A program made the translations under genes and the position numbers. Positions 1 to 11,084 of a stretch of 64,000 nt of DNA are shown in pieces. This stretch comes from Lindgomyces ingoldianus (Eukaryota; Ascomycota; Dothideomycetes; Pleosporales; Lindgomycetaceae), in contig NW_022985176.1 in NCBI RefSeq assembly GCF_010093535.1, positions 1 to 64,000 on the forward strand, in the 5' to 3' direction. The notes below the pieces were generated by a model that was given only the letters and a program-made list of their open reading frames with translations, was not told where the DNA came from and did no database searches. Position 1 is the first letter of the stretch; the number at the start of each line of letters is the position of its first letter.

Positions 1-132
1 GACGGATTCCAGGGGTTCTGTTTGACGGATTCCAGTCGTTCGCTGCTCGCTTAGGCGACGCGCTAAACAGAATAAGGAAGTTAGGGTTACGGAAAGCCAG
101 CGATCCGTGGCCATATATCGGATGGGGGATAA
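1..132 (+). mobile_element. 3' internal end of an LTR element cut by the window edge
   Basis: This GC-balanced stretch lies directly left of an LTR. Its last 12 bases, GATGGGGGATAA, match the kind of polypurine tract that precedes a 3' LTR, and the same GGGGGATAA sits next to the related LTRs near 44,171-44,181 and 44,622-44,632 on the other strand. I infer that it is the end of the internal region of a plus-strand element whose body lies to the left. No ORF is recognisable. Confidence 0.6.
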
Positions 133-285
133 TGTAAGGCCGAGATGGCGCTTACGTGTAAGGCCGAGATGGTGCTTACGTGCGACGGGTATATATACTA
201 TTCTGTACGCAATAATTAACTGTTGGTTGATTATTCGCACCTTTTTAGTTGTATTGGCGTAGTGGTACAGAGCTCCGTCCTTACA
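133..285 (+). repeat. 153-bp LTR, 3' LTR of the left-edge element
   Basis: It begins TGTAAGGCC and ends GTCCTTACA, an inverted repeat typical of LTR ends. The same unit occurs three times at 44,043-45,047 in the opposite orientation. The first 48 bases are two near-identical 24-bp units (TGTAAGGCCGAGATGG...). A TATATATAC block lies in the middle. The polypurine tract on its left makes it a 3' LTR on the plus strand. Confidence 0.8.
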
Positions 286-2040
286 CTTAGTGTTCTACCT
301 AACTACTTTAATGTTCTTTAAGTTTTAGTTTAATTTAGTAAGCTTATTAGTAATAAACTTCTTAATAGCTTTAGCCTAAGTTTACTTCTTTAGCTATTTA
401 TTTTTAAAGAATATGTTTATAGCAGAATCTAGTTTAACTTTATAGTAATCTTAAAACTTAAAAGAATAGCAAATTAGGGAAGCTAACTAGAATATAGAAT
501 TAGTGTCTAGATATAGCAAAAGGCTGTAAGTTTAGAGCTAACTACGCTACTTCCTAGGCTCTGCCTAACTATAGCTAGAAGATGCACCTAGGTTTATAAC
601 CTTATTATAATGTTAGCTAAGCCTAAACCTAAACAAGTATAAGTTTACTAAGGAACTTAATAATGTTATAAAATATATAGAATATGTACTAAGGTAAAGA
701 GTTAAGCATAAGCACTAATTAGAGAAGGGGAGAGAGATAAGTACTAAAGGGAAAGAGAGTTTAGCCTTAGGTACTAGTACATAAAGCTAAACCTCCTCTT
801 TCCCCTCTATTAGCTTTAGCCTAGGCATACTATAATAAAAAGTCTAGTAAATATAGAAAACACTTACTTAATCTTAGAAGCCTGTCTTTAATATTAGACT
901 TAGCTGTTTCTAGCTAGTTCCTAGGTAGGTTTGTTAGAGTGCAATAGGTTGTTTCCACTGTAGTAGGTAGCAAATAGGGGTGGAGGATATAGAGAGAAGG
1001 GGAGAGGGGGGGGGGAGGGGCTTTTAGGATAGGTACTGCCTTAAACAGACTTAGGGAAAACACTACACTTGCTAGAATTAGCTAATTAGAACTTTAGTAC
1101 ACTACACTAGTTAGCGCTAGCCTATAAATAACTTATAATTACTCTTTTAGTTAAAAATTATTTAAATTTACTAAAATTACACCTGTCCTTGTTGTTGTTG
1201 TTGTTATTATTATTACTGTTGTTACTGCTGCTGCTTCTGCTACTAGAGCAGAGAGTAGTAGATTATAGAGGTAAAAAGAGCTTATAAAGTTGCAAATAGT
1301 TGTTTATAGCTAGCGCGCGTGCTAAGCCTATATGTAGTCAGTGCATTAGCAGTGGCAAGTAGGTACCTATACTAAAACCCTCTCTCTACCCCCTAACTAT
1401 CTCCTTATCCTACACGTTAGCTAGACCTATGCTAAGCTGTTTAGCTACATGTTAGAATAATAAATAAAACCTCTAGCTAAAAATGTAATAATTATTTTAC
1501 GTTAACCTTAAAAGAGTATCCTGTATAAGGTTTAGCGCATTTTACATTATAACATATGCTCTATTACAGTAAATTTACCTGTCACGTGTGCTACTATGTA
1601 TATACATGTTAAGGAGCAGATAAAGAGAGGGAGCTTAGCAATACATACTAGTACTTATACTAAACCCCCCTCCTCCTCTTCCTTCTACCCCCTCTCTCTC
1701 CCCCTTCTTCTTCTCTTCCCTTTAGCTATCTCCTGCCTATAGGTTTACACTGTAGCTACGCTAATTATTTTATAGATCTTACCATTATCTCTCCCTAATA
1801 ATACCTAAGCAACGCTTAACCTATATGCTATTATAACTATAAAATATTATCCTAATTAGCCCTGCTAGAGTTTTCTAAAGAGACATTAACTTATTGCGCA
1901 TCTGCAGTAAGTCTTCTACACTGTAGAGGGATAATTCACTATTTTGTGGACTATCTTAGTTTCTACGCACTACTACCACCCACCCTAGCTCTTGCAGCAT
2001 GCGGTTGCTTACCCCTTTGTGCTCTATATCCTGTAGTTAG
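286..2040. repeat. RIP-degraded AT-rich DNA, no gene seen
   Basis: The stretch is dense in TA dinucleotides and stop codons in all frames, the signature of RIP. It holds several polypurine or polypyrimidine runs (about 720-800, 985-1020, 1665-1730) and a short GTT/GCT triplet run at about 1190-1250. I recognise no coding motif. Confidence 0.6.
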
Positions 2041-2246
2041 TGTCGCACGTGTCTCACGCGATATCATACCCATGTACTGCACTATTCACTTATTAGGCAT
2101 AGCTCCTATCTTATACAGTATATAGTCAGCTTAGAGCTCTATTAAGCTTCTTAGACCTTATAATACACTTGTTTAATCTACCTTGTTTAGATCTTACTAC
2201 CTTGTTAACTTGCCTTCTATATAACCCCTCCTTAGCTTATGCAAGA
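2041..2246 (+). repeat. 206-bp LTR-like repeat, copy 1 (RIP-mutated)
   Basis: It starts TGTCGCACGTG and ends GCAAGA, with a TATATAG block in the middle. It is the same unit as 13,893-14,098, 16,929-17,134 and (inverted) 19,519-19,720, but carries more C-to-T changes. The flanks GTTAG and AAAAG do not match, so no target-site duplication is visible here. It sits immediately left of the 183-bp tandem array. Confidence 0.75.
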
Positions 2247-2279
2247 AAAAGCCTTAATGCAGCTAGCACGCCTTACTAA

Positions 2280-3362
2280 GTGCGCAATGCTATTCCTGAC
2301 TACCTACTATACGTATGCATACTATATTACAGAATCTAGCTTGCAGGGCCTTTGCAAAACGTTTCTGTCTATTATCTATGTACTACTAACCGCTAGAGGT
2401 GGGTGCTGTTTGATTCCACTAAAAACCTAAATGCAGCAAGCGCTTAATGCCAGCTAAGTACCATAATGCTATTCCTAACTACCCACAAACCATACGTATG
2501 CATACTATATTACAGAATCTGGCTTTTAGAGCCCTTGCAAAACGTTTCTGTCTATTATCTATGTACTACTAATAGCTGGAGGTAGATAGTGTTTAATTCC
2601 ACCAAAAACCTAAATGCGGCTAGCGCTTAATGCCAGCCAAGTACTATAATGCTATTCCTGACTATCTACAAACCATATGGATGCATACAAAATTACAGAA
2701 TCTGGCTTGCAGAGCCTTTGCGAAACGTTTCTGTCTATTATCTATGTACTACTAACCGCTAGAGGTGGGTGCTGTTCGATTCCACTAAAAACCTAAATGC
2801 GGCTAGCACCTAATGCCAGCCAAGTACTATCCATAATGCTATTCCCGACTACCAACAAACTATATAGATGCATACAATATTACAGAATCTAGCCTGCAGA
2901 GCCTTTGCAAAACGTTTTTATCTATTATCTATGTACTACTAACAGCTAGAGGTGGATGGTGTTCAATTCCACTAAAAACCCAAATGCAGCTAGCGCTCAA
3001 TGCCAGCCAAGTACCATAATGCTATTCCCGACTACCTACAAACCATATGGATGCATACAAAATTACAGAATCTGGCTTGCAGAGCCTTTGCGAAACGTTT
3101 CTGTCTATTATCTACGTACTACTAACAGCTAGAGGTGGATGGCGTTCAATTCCACTAAAAACCCAAATGCGGCTAGCGCTTAATGCCAGCCAAGTACCAC
3201 AATGCTATTCCCGACTACCCACAAACTGTATGGATGTATACAAAATTACAGAATCTAGCTTGCAGAGCCTTTACAAAACATTTCTGTCTATTATCTATGT
3301 ACTACTAACAGCTAGAGGTGGATGGTGTTTAATTCCACTAAAACCCTAAATGCAGCTAGCGC
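2280..3362. repeat. Tandem array, six copies of a ~183-bp unit
   Basis: The landmark AGAATCT recurs at 2331, 2514, 2697, 2884, 3067 and 3250, giving a period of 183 with one 187-bp unit. Each unit also carries CTATTATCTATGTACTACTA and ATTCCAC[CT]AAAAACC. Copies differ by scattered C/T and G/A changes, consistent with mild RIP. Short ORFs at 2239-2430 and 3047-3349 are by-products of the repeat and I do not call them genes. Confidence 0.9.
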
Positions 3363-3571
3363 CCCTTGCTGCCTCGCTAAACAATCCTCTTACCAAAAAC
3401 GGTCAAGACCTCTCCAATGCCTATCTTTCAACCACTCTCTCTTCTGCCACAACGCCTATATAGCTTAACCGCTGCCTGCCTGTAGCTTTTGAACCTGTTT
3501 TCGTCCCTTTGCGCGAAAAAAACCCTACTGTCCCAGGTCTAACCTTATGCCTGTTTCTGCGGTTCATATAG
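3363..3571. other. Unassigned moderate-GC spacer
   Basis: About 200 bases of near-normal composition lie between the tandem array and the truncated transposon. I see no ORF with recognisable motifs and no repeat partner inside the window. Confidence 0.4.
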
Positions 3572-4318
3572 AGCGCAATCTAGGCTAGGTTAGCTTAAAC
3601 TAGACTAGTATATAAGTTAAGCACTGCTCTAAGTTTATAATAAAGTTTAATTTTAAGTATAATTATAAGAGAGTGCTTTATAAGGATCTAGAGGTTATCT
3701 AGGGCTAGTTTTGCCTAGTAGCTAACATAAAAGCTAAGTATAGTATCTAGGATAAAGACAGGTATAACTTTAATAAGTTAGGCTTTATAATAGGCTAGAT
3801 ATTAACTAAAGTAGTTATTATAGCTTTAGAGAGACAAAGATAGCTAAAAGTAATATAGTAAAGTAACAGAAAGTAGACAACAGTTATCTAGGGCATTAAT
3901 GTAACAAAGTAGGCTATAAGATTATAAAGCTTTAAGCAGCAAATAAGGCTGCCACATAACATAGATTATATAAAAGAAAGTAGATTTAAGTAAAAAGAAC
4001 TTTAATAGTTAAGAATAGAGCTTATCTAACTGCTTTAAAGGAGTTTAGAGCATATAGTAATAGAAAGAAGCTAAAGACGCAGGTGCGCGCTAAAGAAAGT
4101 AAGCTAAGTTAAAGGCAATGTAAGCAGTGTAATTAGACTAGGCATAACTTACATACATATAAGTAAGTAGTAGAAGTAGACTCTAAATAATATCTTATGT
4201 TGTATTACTCTATACAGAGCTAAAGTAGGCTGTTTTGCAAGAGAATAGGGTGGTTTTAGTAGAGGCTTAGCAAAAGTGGCCGGCCAACTCGTGTGGCCGG
4301 CCAACCTGTTAGGTACGT
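3572..4318 (+). mobile_element. 5'-truncated Fot1/pogo-like element, RIP-mutated
   Basis: This is collinear with the right-hand part (about 38,370-39,117) of the complete element at 37,986-39,117. The 3' end carries the terminal inverted repeat, with GGCCGGCCAAC motifs and ending ACGT, followed by TA, the usual Tc1/mariner-class target. Reading through RIP stops at about 3739-3795, the plus frame gives N-F-N-K-x-G-F, which matches the first-aspartate region (N-x-D-E-x-G-F) of Fot1/pogo DDE transposases with Asp changed to Asn. No left TIR is present. Confidence 0.75.
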
Positions 4319-5222
4319 TACTTAACTTTACTTAATAACTTAAAAATAGACTTTTATAGCCTACTTTATTGTAGTCTAGCTATAGTTTCTCTTAAGAAAG
4401 ATTAATTAGCTTTTGCTAATATAAACTTATATTTTAATAACTTTTATGTTTAATATATTAATAAAAAGTCCTATAAGAGCATTATAAATAAAAGTAGTAG
4501 CTATTATATACGTTTAGATAAAAAGTTATGTTATAGTATAAAAAAAAATTAAGTATATAAAGTATGCTTATTACTTTAAATTTAGTAAAAAGTTCTGTTG
4601 CGTTTGCTAAAAGGTTAACCTCCTAGCTAGCACAGTAGAAGGATATATGTAGACGGATAGCTGTACGCGACAAGTTCTTTAAGGTGCGCTTGTTAGCTCC
4701 TTCTAGCGTATTTACACGCAGTCTGTCTATGCTAACTCTAAATAGCTTCCTGTGTTCTTTAAACCTAAATAATAAGCTTTTAAATACACTATTTTTAATA
4801 TTTTATTTTTTATTAATCTACTTAACCCTACTTAGTTAGTGTAGTCTAATGTAATAGTTATGTTGTAAGTAAACACTATTATTTAGTTTTTTTAAGTATA
4901 AGTCTTTTTATTATAGCATAATCTAGCTTAATTAGCTCTGTTCTAGCTCTTAATAGTTTATAGCAAAAATAAAATCCTATACAATAACTATCTATACACA
5001 CATAGTAGCGTTATAGGTAAAATTACTAAGACTAAAGTTGTTTTTAAAAAGCTAGCCTACTCTAAAGCTAATATTACTAAGAAAGAGAAAAAAAAGTACA
5101 AGACGCTTAAAAAAAACTCTAATAAAGATAAAGCTACAATAACCCTAATTAAAAAAGTAGATATGCGCTATTCTTAACTATTCTAGCACTAACTAGTATA
5201 ATAGAGAAAGGAATTGTTAGCT
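4319..5222. repeat. RIP-degraded AT-rich DNA with a nested solo LTR
   Basis: Apart from the 77-bp solo LTR at 4596-4672, this stretch is TA-rich with stops in every frame. I recognise no coding motif. Confidence 0.55.
4596..4672 (-). repeat. 77-bp solo LTR, TSD AGTTC
   Basis: It starts TGTTGCGT and ends ACGCGACA, and is flanked on both sides by AGTTC, a 5-bp target-site duplication. The sequence is nearly identical to the two ends of the miniature LTR element at 21,941-22,362. The strand is assigned from that element, whose polypurine tract shows it reads on the minus strand. Confidence 0.85.
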
Positions 5223-5569
5223 AAGCGTTCAATCTTGCTTTGAACTCCTCAGTCTTCCTACAGCATTCACGATTTCTTGTCCTCCTCATACCCACCTAAT
5301 GTACATACACGATTTTCGGTTCCGATCCAGCCCGTCAACGTTCTCTTCCGTTTACATCGGTGTCTTGGGTGGATCGGAAGATTGGCTGAGCCTGTCAATA
5401 ACATGCTATTTTTTCGTTTGGTTGACTGCTGGCTATCGCTATGGGAGCGTTTGCGGCGTTGGTGGATGACTTGACTTCGAGGATTTGGTGGCTGAATTGA
5501 AGGTTCTGCAATCATCCGGCCTGGATTTGCCTGCTTAATATAAGATATTCTTGGCTCCACAAATTTGCT
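5223..5569 (-). other. Sequence downstream of the RNase H gene; in-frame ORF after its stop
   Basis: RIP decay ends sharply near 5,220 and composition becomes normal. On the minus strand, the frame of the RNase H ORF stays open for a further 97 codons after its TAA (5570-5572), starting 3 codons later with GTG. It contains a basic stretch and resembles no domain I know. It may be 3' UTR or a former C-terminal extension cut off by the stop. Confidence 0.35.
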
Positions 5570-6397
5570 TTAACTTGTTCTTACTTGTTCTTCTGATTGT
5601 AGCTGAGCTTTTTGAAATAAATCTTGACGAAGCAATTCTTCCGAGGTTGTTATGATGGTGACGTGACGCAAGATGAGATCTGGTTGTTCTTTGGCCAGAA
5701 TAGATCTTGCAGCTCGCCTAAATCGCTTTGCAAGCTCGTCCACCCGTTCGTTTCCTTCAACAGCCGAATGTGCGGGAACCCATCGAAGCTCAACAGTAAT
5801 TCCGACGTCGTAAAGCATGTTTGCGTATGTGAACAAGTTCATTATCCAATCTGGCTTGGATAGAAAGCTGAACGTCGATTTTGATTTTATGCCTTGAAGT
5901 ATTGACTGACAGTCAGTAAATATCAGCACACGGTCGAAATCGTTCGTTAGTTCACAAGCCTTGCGGAATGCTTCGTGAATGGCTATCATCTCTGCTTCAA
6001 GGGCAAATGCACTGCCGTATGGAAGGGTGTTGAACGTGATGAGCTCCGCCCAGTCCTTGGATGAAAAGTCGAGATATCTAACTGCGGCCGCAGTGAGTCT
6101 TTTCGCTTCTTTGACGGGAGGGAATTTCTCTACAGATCCATCAACCCATAAAACAAGGCATCGTTCAATCATGCCTTGCTCAAATATGTTATGGCCATAT
6201 TGAATTGCTGATAACCTATCCTGGATAACGATGTTGTCGGGATATGGATATAAGGACTCTAGAATACTTGGGGTGCTCATGACGTATACCGTAACTCCAA
6301 CGGGATGGAAATGTTCCGATGGAATTGTATGGAGACACTGAAGGGAGAAGCGAAGTGTGTGGCATGTATGGATCTGTTCCACTAATGTACTGTACAT
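5570..6397 (-). CDS. RNase H type-1 domain protein (retroelement-derived or domesticated)
   Basis: A 275-aa ORF from ATG at 6397. I chose this start because the longer frame to 6574 begins with TTG and runs into unrelated sequence. The C-terminal half is an RNase H fold: Asp86 in LWVDGS, Glu136 in EAEMIAIHEAF, Asp162 in FTDCQS, then WVPAHS (His210) and Asp220 in ERVDELAK. All catalytic residues of the D-E-D-D set are present, so the domain could still cut RNA in RNA:DNA hybrids. There is no RIP damage although both flanks are degraded repeats. Such free-standing RNase H ORFs are multi-copy in many fungal genomes and probably come from LINE-like elements; that origin is inference. The N-terminal 80 residues are unassigned. 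It is divergent to the gag-like ORF at 6628. Confidence 0.75.
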   Translation of the reverse strand: MYSTLVEQIHTCHTLRFSLQCLHTIPSEHFHPVGVTVYVMSTPSILESLYPYPDNIVIQDRLSAIQYGHNIFEQGMIERCLVLWVDGSVEKFPPVKEAKRLTAAAVRYLDFSSKDWAELITFNTLPYGSAFALEAEMIAIHEAFRKACELTNDFDRVLIFTDCQSILQGIKSKSTFSFLSKPDWIMNLFTYANMLYDVGITVELRWVPAHSAVEGNERVDELAKRFRRAARSILAKEQPDLILRHVTIITTSEELLRQDLFQKAQLQSEEQVRTS

Positions 6398-6627
6398 AGC
6401 CGAATAATGGTCACGTGCTGTATGGAATTTGTTGAGTGGAGAAAAATTGCATGATAATGGTCCATGCGCTCGAGCAGCTCGGCCTAGCGCACCAAGAAGG
6501 AATCGCCTGCTTGCCACCATCACCCAACACCACTTTTCGCCAGCACTTCTCGAGCCTATCGCATCGATCAACAATCATCGTTCAGTTGTCGTTCCCCCTT
6601 CTCTCTCGATCCTCAGAGCCTGCACAA

Positions 6628-7573
6628 ATGGCCGGCCAACAGTTGCGCGAAAGGATCGCCGTCCAAACGCAACGCGCCACGCGTTCCCAAACGCTCGACC
6701 CGAACAGCAGCAACGCCGTCCCCAACTCGCAGCCTCCTGAGGGTGACGACGACGAGCTACTACAGCGTGAGGAGCGAGCGCACCGTCGTCGGATGATGCA
6801 GCTGGAAGCAGCAGAGGCTGAAGCCCGCATCGAGAACCTCCGCCAGGCGTCGAGTGCTACCAGTGGCCGCAGTCAGGGGCTCGACGACATATGTGCAGGT
6901 GAGAACTACACCCCCGCCATCACTAACATCATCAATGAGATGCCCGGCATCGCCCCAAGAGACATCTACCTCATCTCTGAGCAAAAATTCGACCCGGTAA
7001 ACCTCTCCCGTCTACACGTCCCATCGGCAGCGGCCCCGTCGTCCCCTCGCCCATGCTCCTCCACGAACCCCAGTCCTACGTCGAGATCGACCCAACATCC
7101 CGCCAAATCCGAATGAAGCGGCCCAGGGGTTCCCCTAAGGACTTGGGCGACACACCAGACATCTGGATGGCAAGCTTCACAAACTATATACGCATCATCA
7201 CGCTCCTTTTCGGCACCGAGAACCTAGGGGCATCGCCGGCATGCTACACTTTCAGCGCCGCATACAGGACCTAGCCCAAAGCTACGCATGGGAAGCGGTG
7301 CTTGGCTTTGCCCTAGACACCCATAAACTCATCGCTGCAACCTCAATCCTTTCCCGCGATGCAATGGAGAATGTAAACCGCTCACATCTCGATCATTGGA
7401 TCAACGCCGGTACAGTCCGCATTAAAAAGCCCCGGCCTACTACATCATCTAATGATTCAACCATAATCTGTAATAACTTCAACAGCCAGGGCTGTGAGTT
7501 TCAGCGCTGTACAAGACGGCATGAGTGTATGAAACACCTCTCCACCCCACACGGCGCCAATAGCTGTGAGTAA
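6628..7573 (+). pseudogene. Frameshifted gag-like gene with CCCH zinc finger
   Basis: The likely start is ATG at 6628 (MAGQQLRERI). The N-terminus is rich in Gln, Arg and Glu with a probable coiled coil (QREERAHRRRMMQLEAAEAE). The reading frame changes from frame 1 to frame 3 near 7,050 and to frame 2 near 7,245, so at least two indels have broken it. The last part ends with a cysteine cluster, C-x7-C-x4-C-x3-H, followed by a second degenerate knuckle before the stop at 7571-7573. This arrangement resembles nucleocapsid-like proteins of fungal retroelements; I infer a gag role. Decay here is by indels, not RIP. A reverse transcriptase that would confirm the element type is not present downstream. 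Confidence 0.55.
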
Positions 7574-7620
7574 TAAGGGAACCTTCCCCTAGCCATCAAC
7601 CCACCACGCGAACGCCTACG

Positions 7621-7817
7621 AATCACAAAGGATGTTCTCCACGATATCCTACCGCTTACTAATCACAAAGGATGTTCTCTACGATATCCTGCTGCTTACC
7701 AATCATAAGGATGTTCTCCACGATATCCTACCTCCTACTAATCACAAAGGATGTTCTCCTCGATATCATGCCTCTGCCAATCACAAAGGATGTTCTCCAC
7801 GATATCCTGCCTCTACC
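7621..7817. repeat. Tandem repeat, five copies of a 39-40-bp unit
   Basis: Units start at 7621, 7661, 7701, 7740 and 7779 and share AATCACAAAGGATGTTCTCC followed by ACGATATCCT. Lengths are 40, 40, 39, 39 and 39. The unit length is not a multiple of three throughout, so it is unlikely to be a coding repeat. It lies 47 bp after the stop of the gag-like pseudogene. Confidence 0.9.
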
Positions 7818-8751
7818 AAGCGTCAAGCGTACCTGTTTGCCCTACAGCGGCAGTTTGCCCCTAGGGAGACCACCACTCTCCTCTCCTATCCTAATCCCCC
7901 TCTTCTACGCTTAAAAAACACTCCCACACCCTAAAACAACAACATGGCGGGCGCAGGAAGTGGGCCAGAGACCATCTCTCGCCCGGCGGAACTGGCTGAG
8001 CGAGATCACGTACGGCAGCAATCTCAGCCATCTGCCCCATCGAGCAGCACCAGCTCGATCCGGCCTAGCTCCTGCGCCTCCTAAACATGCAAACCATATA
8101 CCCTACTCCCTACTCCCTACACCCTGCGAGAGATGGCGTGGATGATTGATTTTCTAGGGAGCTTCTTTGTACCTGGCTGCCGGCGCAGCTTCGGCCCAGA
8201 CTCAGCACAGGAAAACAATGATCCGGCCGGAATAGCATGTGAATTCCTGCCAGGCCCACAGAATTTGTTGCTAGTCACGTAGACTGAGCGTCATCCTGAT
8301 CTCGGAGGGATCTAAAACACGCTCACATATACAACAACCTAGGAATCTTTGCTTAACAACTTATGCTGTTAGCTATCATAATTTAAGATCTATCTCTCTC
8401 TTTCTAGGTGACTTCTACATACTATTTCTTATATAAATGCCAGTGAACGCTTAAAGCTCCTCTAGCCTATTGCAAGTTACCTACAGCAACATTCGCTTAG
8501 ACCTAGCAAAGCTAGCGTCTGTGCCACAGAATTTGATTAAATAGCTGCTCCTGCAGCTCCTCTTGCTTAGACTTTGTTTAAGGCAGCCTTACGCAATTAT
8601 TATCAATCACTACGCAGTAATAAACTAAGTAAGGCAGTATTAATATATCTAACTCCTTTTAGTAACAAGTTGCAAGTAACTAATCCCGCTGTTTTCAGCG
8701 GCATATGCCACCCTTTTAGTAGTGCATTGTTGTCCTGGTTAAACCTATATA
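7818..8751. other. Intergenic and partly RIP-degraded DNA
   Basis: The first half has normal composition. It includes a 46-codon ORF from ATG 7944 (MAGAGSGPETISRPAEL...), rich in Ser, Pro and Gln, with no recognisable domain. From about 8,330 the sequence becomes AT-rich with RIP features. The last five bases (ATATA, 8747-8751) are the left target-site duplication of the next element. Confidence 0.4.
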
Positions 8752-9031
8752 TGTAACGATCCTCATGAATCGTTCCATCTCGGATGGCCCGGAAGGCCCC
8801 CGTATCAGCCCCGACCCCGACCTGGCCCCGACCCCTGCTGTTACCCCTATTCCCTCATGTATTTAGTCGCACCTTGCCCCTGTAGCTAGCTTAGTAGTTT
8901 TCTAATATCCTTTTGTACAAGGCCTATAGGTGTTAATAGCATTCCTAGGTTCTAAGTCCCCACGCACTCCTATATGCCTCTAAGTGGATTCCTACCGCAT
9001 TTAGACCCATTGTCTTGCCTACGCTGTTACA
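8752..9031 (+). repeat. 5' LTR of element A
   Basis: 280 bp, TGTAACGATC to CTGTTACA. The first ~120 bases keep most C residues while the last ~150 show many C-to-T and G-to-A changes compared with the LTRs of element B. Confidence 0.9.
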
Positions 9032-9442
9032 TTATATTAGAAAACTCGCTTTTGCTAGTAACAGCCTTATACAATATTGCATTAATTGTTTGTTTAACTA
9101 TGTCTAAGCCTAAGACGCGTCTAATTTAGTTTAGGTTTCAATACTTACACACTGTTATATTAAACTATTTAGTCTATAGACTATATCCTATTAACTTTTA
9201 GTTAACTAAAGCCTTTAGGTTTAGAACTTCCTATCCCTATGCAATTAAGATTACCTTTAGAAAAGTTGCAAAGAATGCGCTAAGGTAGAAACTTAAAGAC
9301 TACTAATAACCTATTAGAATTAGAGACAACTGCTAATGCCTAACTTTTAACCCCTAACCACTAACCACCACCCTGTTAACAGCTAAACCTGCGTCTGCAG
9401 GACCTAAAGCTAGACCCACCTGATTTAGAGTTAACCTCTAGC

Positions 9443-9753
9443 TGTAACGATTCTCGTTCCATCTCGGGTCGCCCGGAACCCATCCGAAGGGTCCCCGTAT
9501 CGGCTCCGACCCTGGCTCGACCCTGACTCGACCTGGCCCCGACTCTGCCCTGCCCCCTGCTGTTACCCCTATTCCCTCATGTATTTAGTCGCACCTCGCC
9601 CCCGTAGCTAGCTCGGTAGTTTTCTGATATCCTACGTACAAGGCCTATAGGTGTCATTGGTATTCCCAGGTCTCTGAGTCCCCACGCACTCCCATATGCC
9701 TCTGAGTGGATTCATACCGCATTTGGACCTATTGTCTTGCCTGCGCTGTTACA
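9443..9753 (+). repeat. 5' LTR of element B
   Basis: 311 bp, TGTAACGATTC to GCTGTTACA; it lacks the ATGAATC segment found in the other LTRs of the family near base 13. Confidence 0.9.
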
Positions 9754-10251
9754 TTATATCAGAAAACTCGCTTTTGCTGGTGACAGCCTTATTAATAATA
9801 TTGCATTAATTGTCTGTTTGACTACGTCCAAGCCCGAGACGCGTCTGATTCAGTTTAGGTCGCGATCCTCTACACTGTTACATCAAATCACTCAGTCTAT
9901 AGACTGGATCCCATTGACCTCCGGTCGACCGAAGCCTTTGGGTTTGGAACTTCCTATCCCCTGCGATTAGGATTGCCTTCGGAAAAGTTGCATAGAGGCG
10001 CTAAGGTAGAAACTCGGAGACTACTAATAACCCATCAGGATTGGAGACAACCGCCGATGCCTGACTACCAACCACCCCCTGACCCCAGAGTCAAAGCACG
10101 CTCTAGGCGAGGCAAGCCCCTAGAGTTGATGAACGATCTATGTCAACAGCTGAACCTGCTTCGGCGGGACCTGAAGCTAGCCCCACCCGATTCGGACTCG
10201 AGCCACAGCAACATGTCCCGATAGACCTCGATTGACTACCGAATCCCCCCC

Positions 10252-10541
10252 GATAATGCCTCGAATCATCCCTCCTACATCAATGGCAGGGGACCTTTTA
10301 GGCACCCCCGACAATGCCTCGAATCATCCCTGCTACATCAATGGCAGGGGACCTTTTAGGCACCCCCGACAATGCCTCGAATCACCCCTGCCACTCCAAT
10401 GGCAAGACACCTTTTAGGCACCCCCGACAATGCCTCGAATCATCCCCGCTACCTCAATAGCAAGAGACCTTTGAGGCACCCCTGACAACGCCTGAATGCC
10501 ACCACACTAAACGCACGCCTAAGATCGATAACCGCACAGAT
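10252..10541. repeat. 58-bp tandem repeat inside element B
   Basis: GATAATGCCTC / GACAATGCCTC starts at 10,252, 10,310, 10,368 and 10,426, and GACAACGCCTG at 10,484, an exact 58-bp period with four full units and a diverged fifth. Each unit carries CCTTTTAGGCACCCC. A single decayed unit persists in element A around 11,165-11,235. Confidence 0.9.
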
Positions 10542-10777
10542 GGCAATGAACAAAGGTCTTGATGATTGACAGGCTGGACATCTATACGGATCACTATCGG
10601 AACAGGCGCGCATGGCGTTGGGTATGGAGGACACCGCTGGCAGTGCGAAGGAATACTTAGCAAGGACACCTAGCTGAATCGGACCAGTTCGTTTCAAGGA
10701 TGCAGAGGATATGACAGCGATACTTTGTACTATGACTACTACTGATAGGGACTATCAGTCTACAGAGGGGGGGGTAG

Positions 10778-11084
10778 TGTAACGATTCTCATGAATCGTT
10801 CCATCTCGGGTCGCCCGGAACCTATCCGAAGGGTCTCCGTATCGGCTCCGACCCTGGCTCGACCCTGACTCCACTCTGCCCGGCCCCCTGCTGTTACCCC
10901 TATTCCCTCATGTATTTAGTCGCACCTCGCCCCCGTAGCTAGCTCGGTAGTTTTCTGATATCCTACGTACAAGGCCTATAGGTGTCATTGGTATTCCCAG
11001 GTCTCTGAGTCCCCACGCACTCCCATATGCCTCTGAGTGGATTCATACCGCATTCGGACCCATTGTCTTGCCTGCGCCGTTACA
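10778..11084 (+). repeat. 3' LTR of element B
   Basis: 307 bp, TGTAACGATTCTC to GCCGTTACA, immediately after the G-rich polypurine tract. It closely matches the 5' LTR apart from small indels. Confidence 0.9.

Larger units (their letters stand above)
9443..11084 (+). mobile_element. Non-autonomous LTR retroelement B, not RIP-mutated, TSD CTAGC
   Basis: This 1642-bp element has LTRs at 9443-9753 (311 bp) and 10,778-11,084 (307 bp), flanked by CTAGC at 9438-9442 and 11,085-11,089. It belongs to the same family as element A, in which it sits. The polypurine tract with a run of eight G lies at 10,764-10,777. The internal 1.02 kb holds a 58-bp tandem repeat and a short ORF (ATG 10,057 to 10,224, 55 aa, basic, MPDYQPPPDPRVKARS...) that might be a gag remnant. 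It has no reverse transcriptase or integrase. Composition is normal and RIP damage is absent, so it probably inserted after A was mutated. Confidence 0.9.

Noticed and set aside
80..95. AGTTAGGGTTAC resembling telomere repeats
   Set aside because: A single TTAGGG is present, not an array.
2239..3349. ORFs of 63 and 100 aa with repeated sequence
   Set aside because: They are by-products of the 183-bp tandem array; the repeat is a multiple of three so frames persist.
7621..7817. CRISPR-like regular repeat
   Set aside because: Units abut without distinct spacers and the genome is eukaryotic; it is a plain tandem repeat.
7632..7934. Overlapping 100-aa and 80-aa ORFs with repeats
   Set aside because: They come from the 39-40-bp tandem repeat and have no start context or domain.
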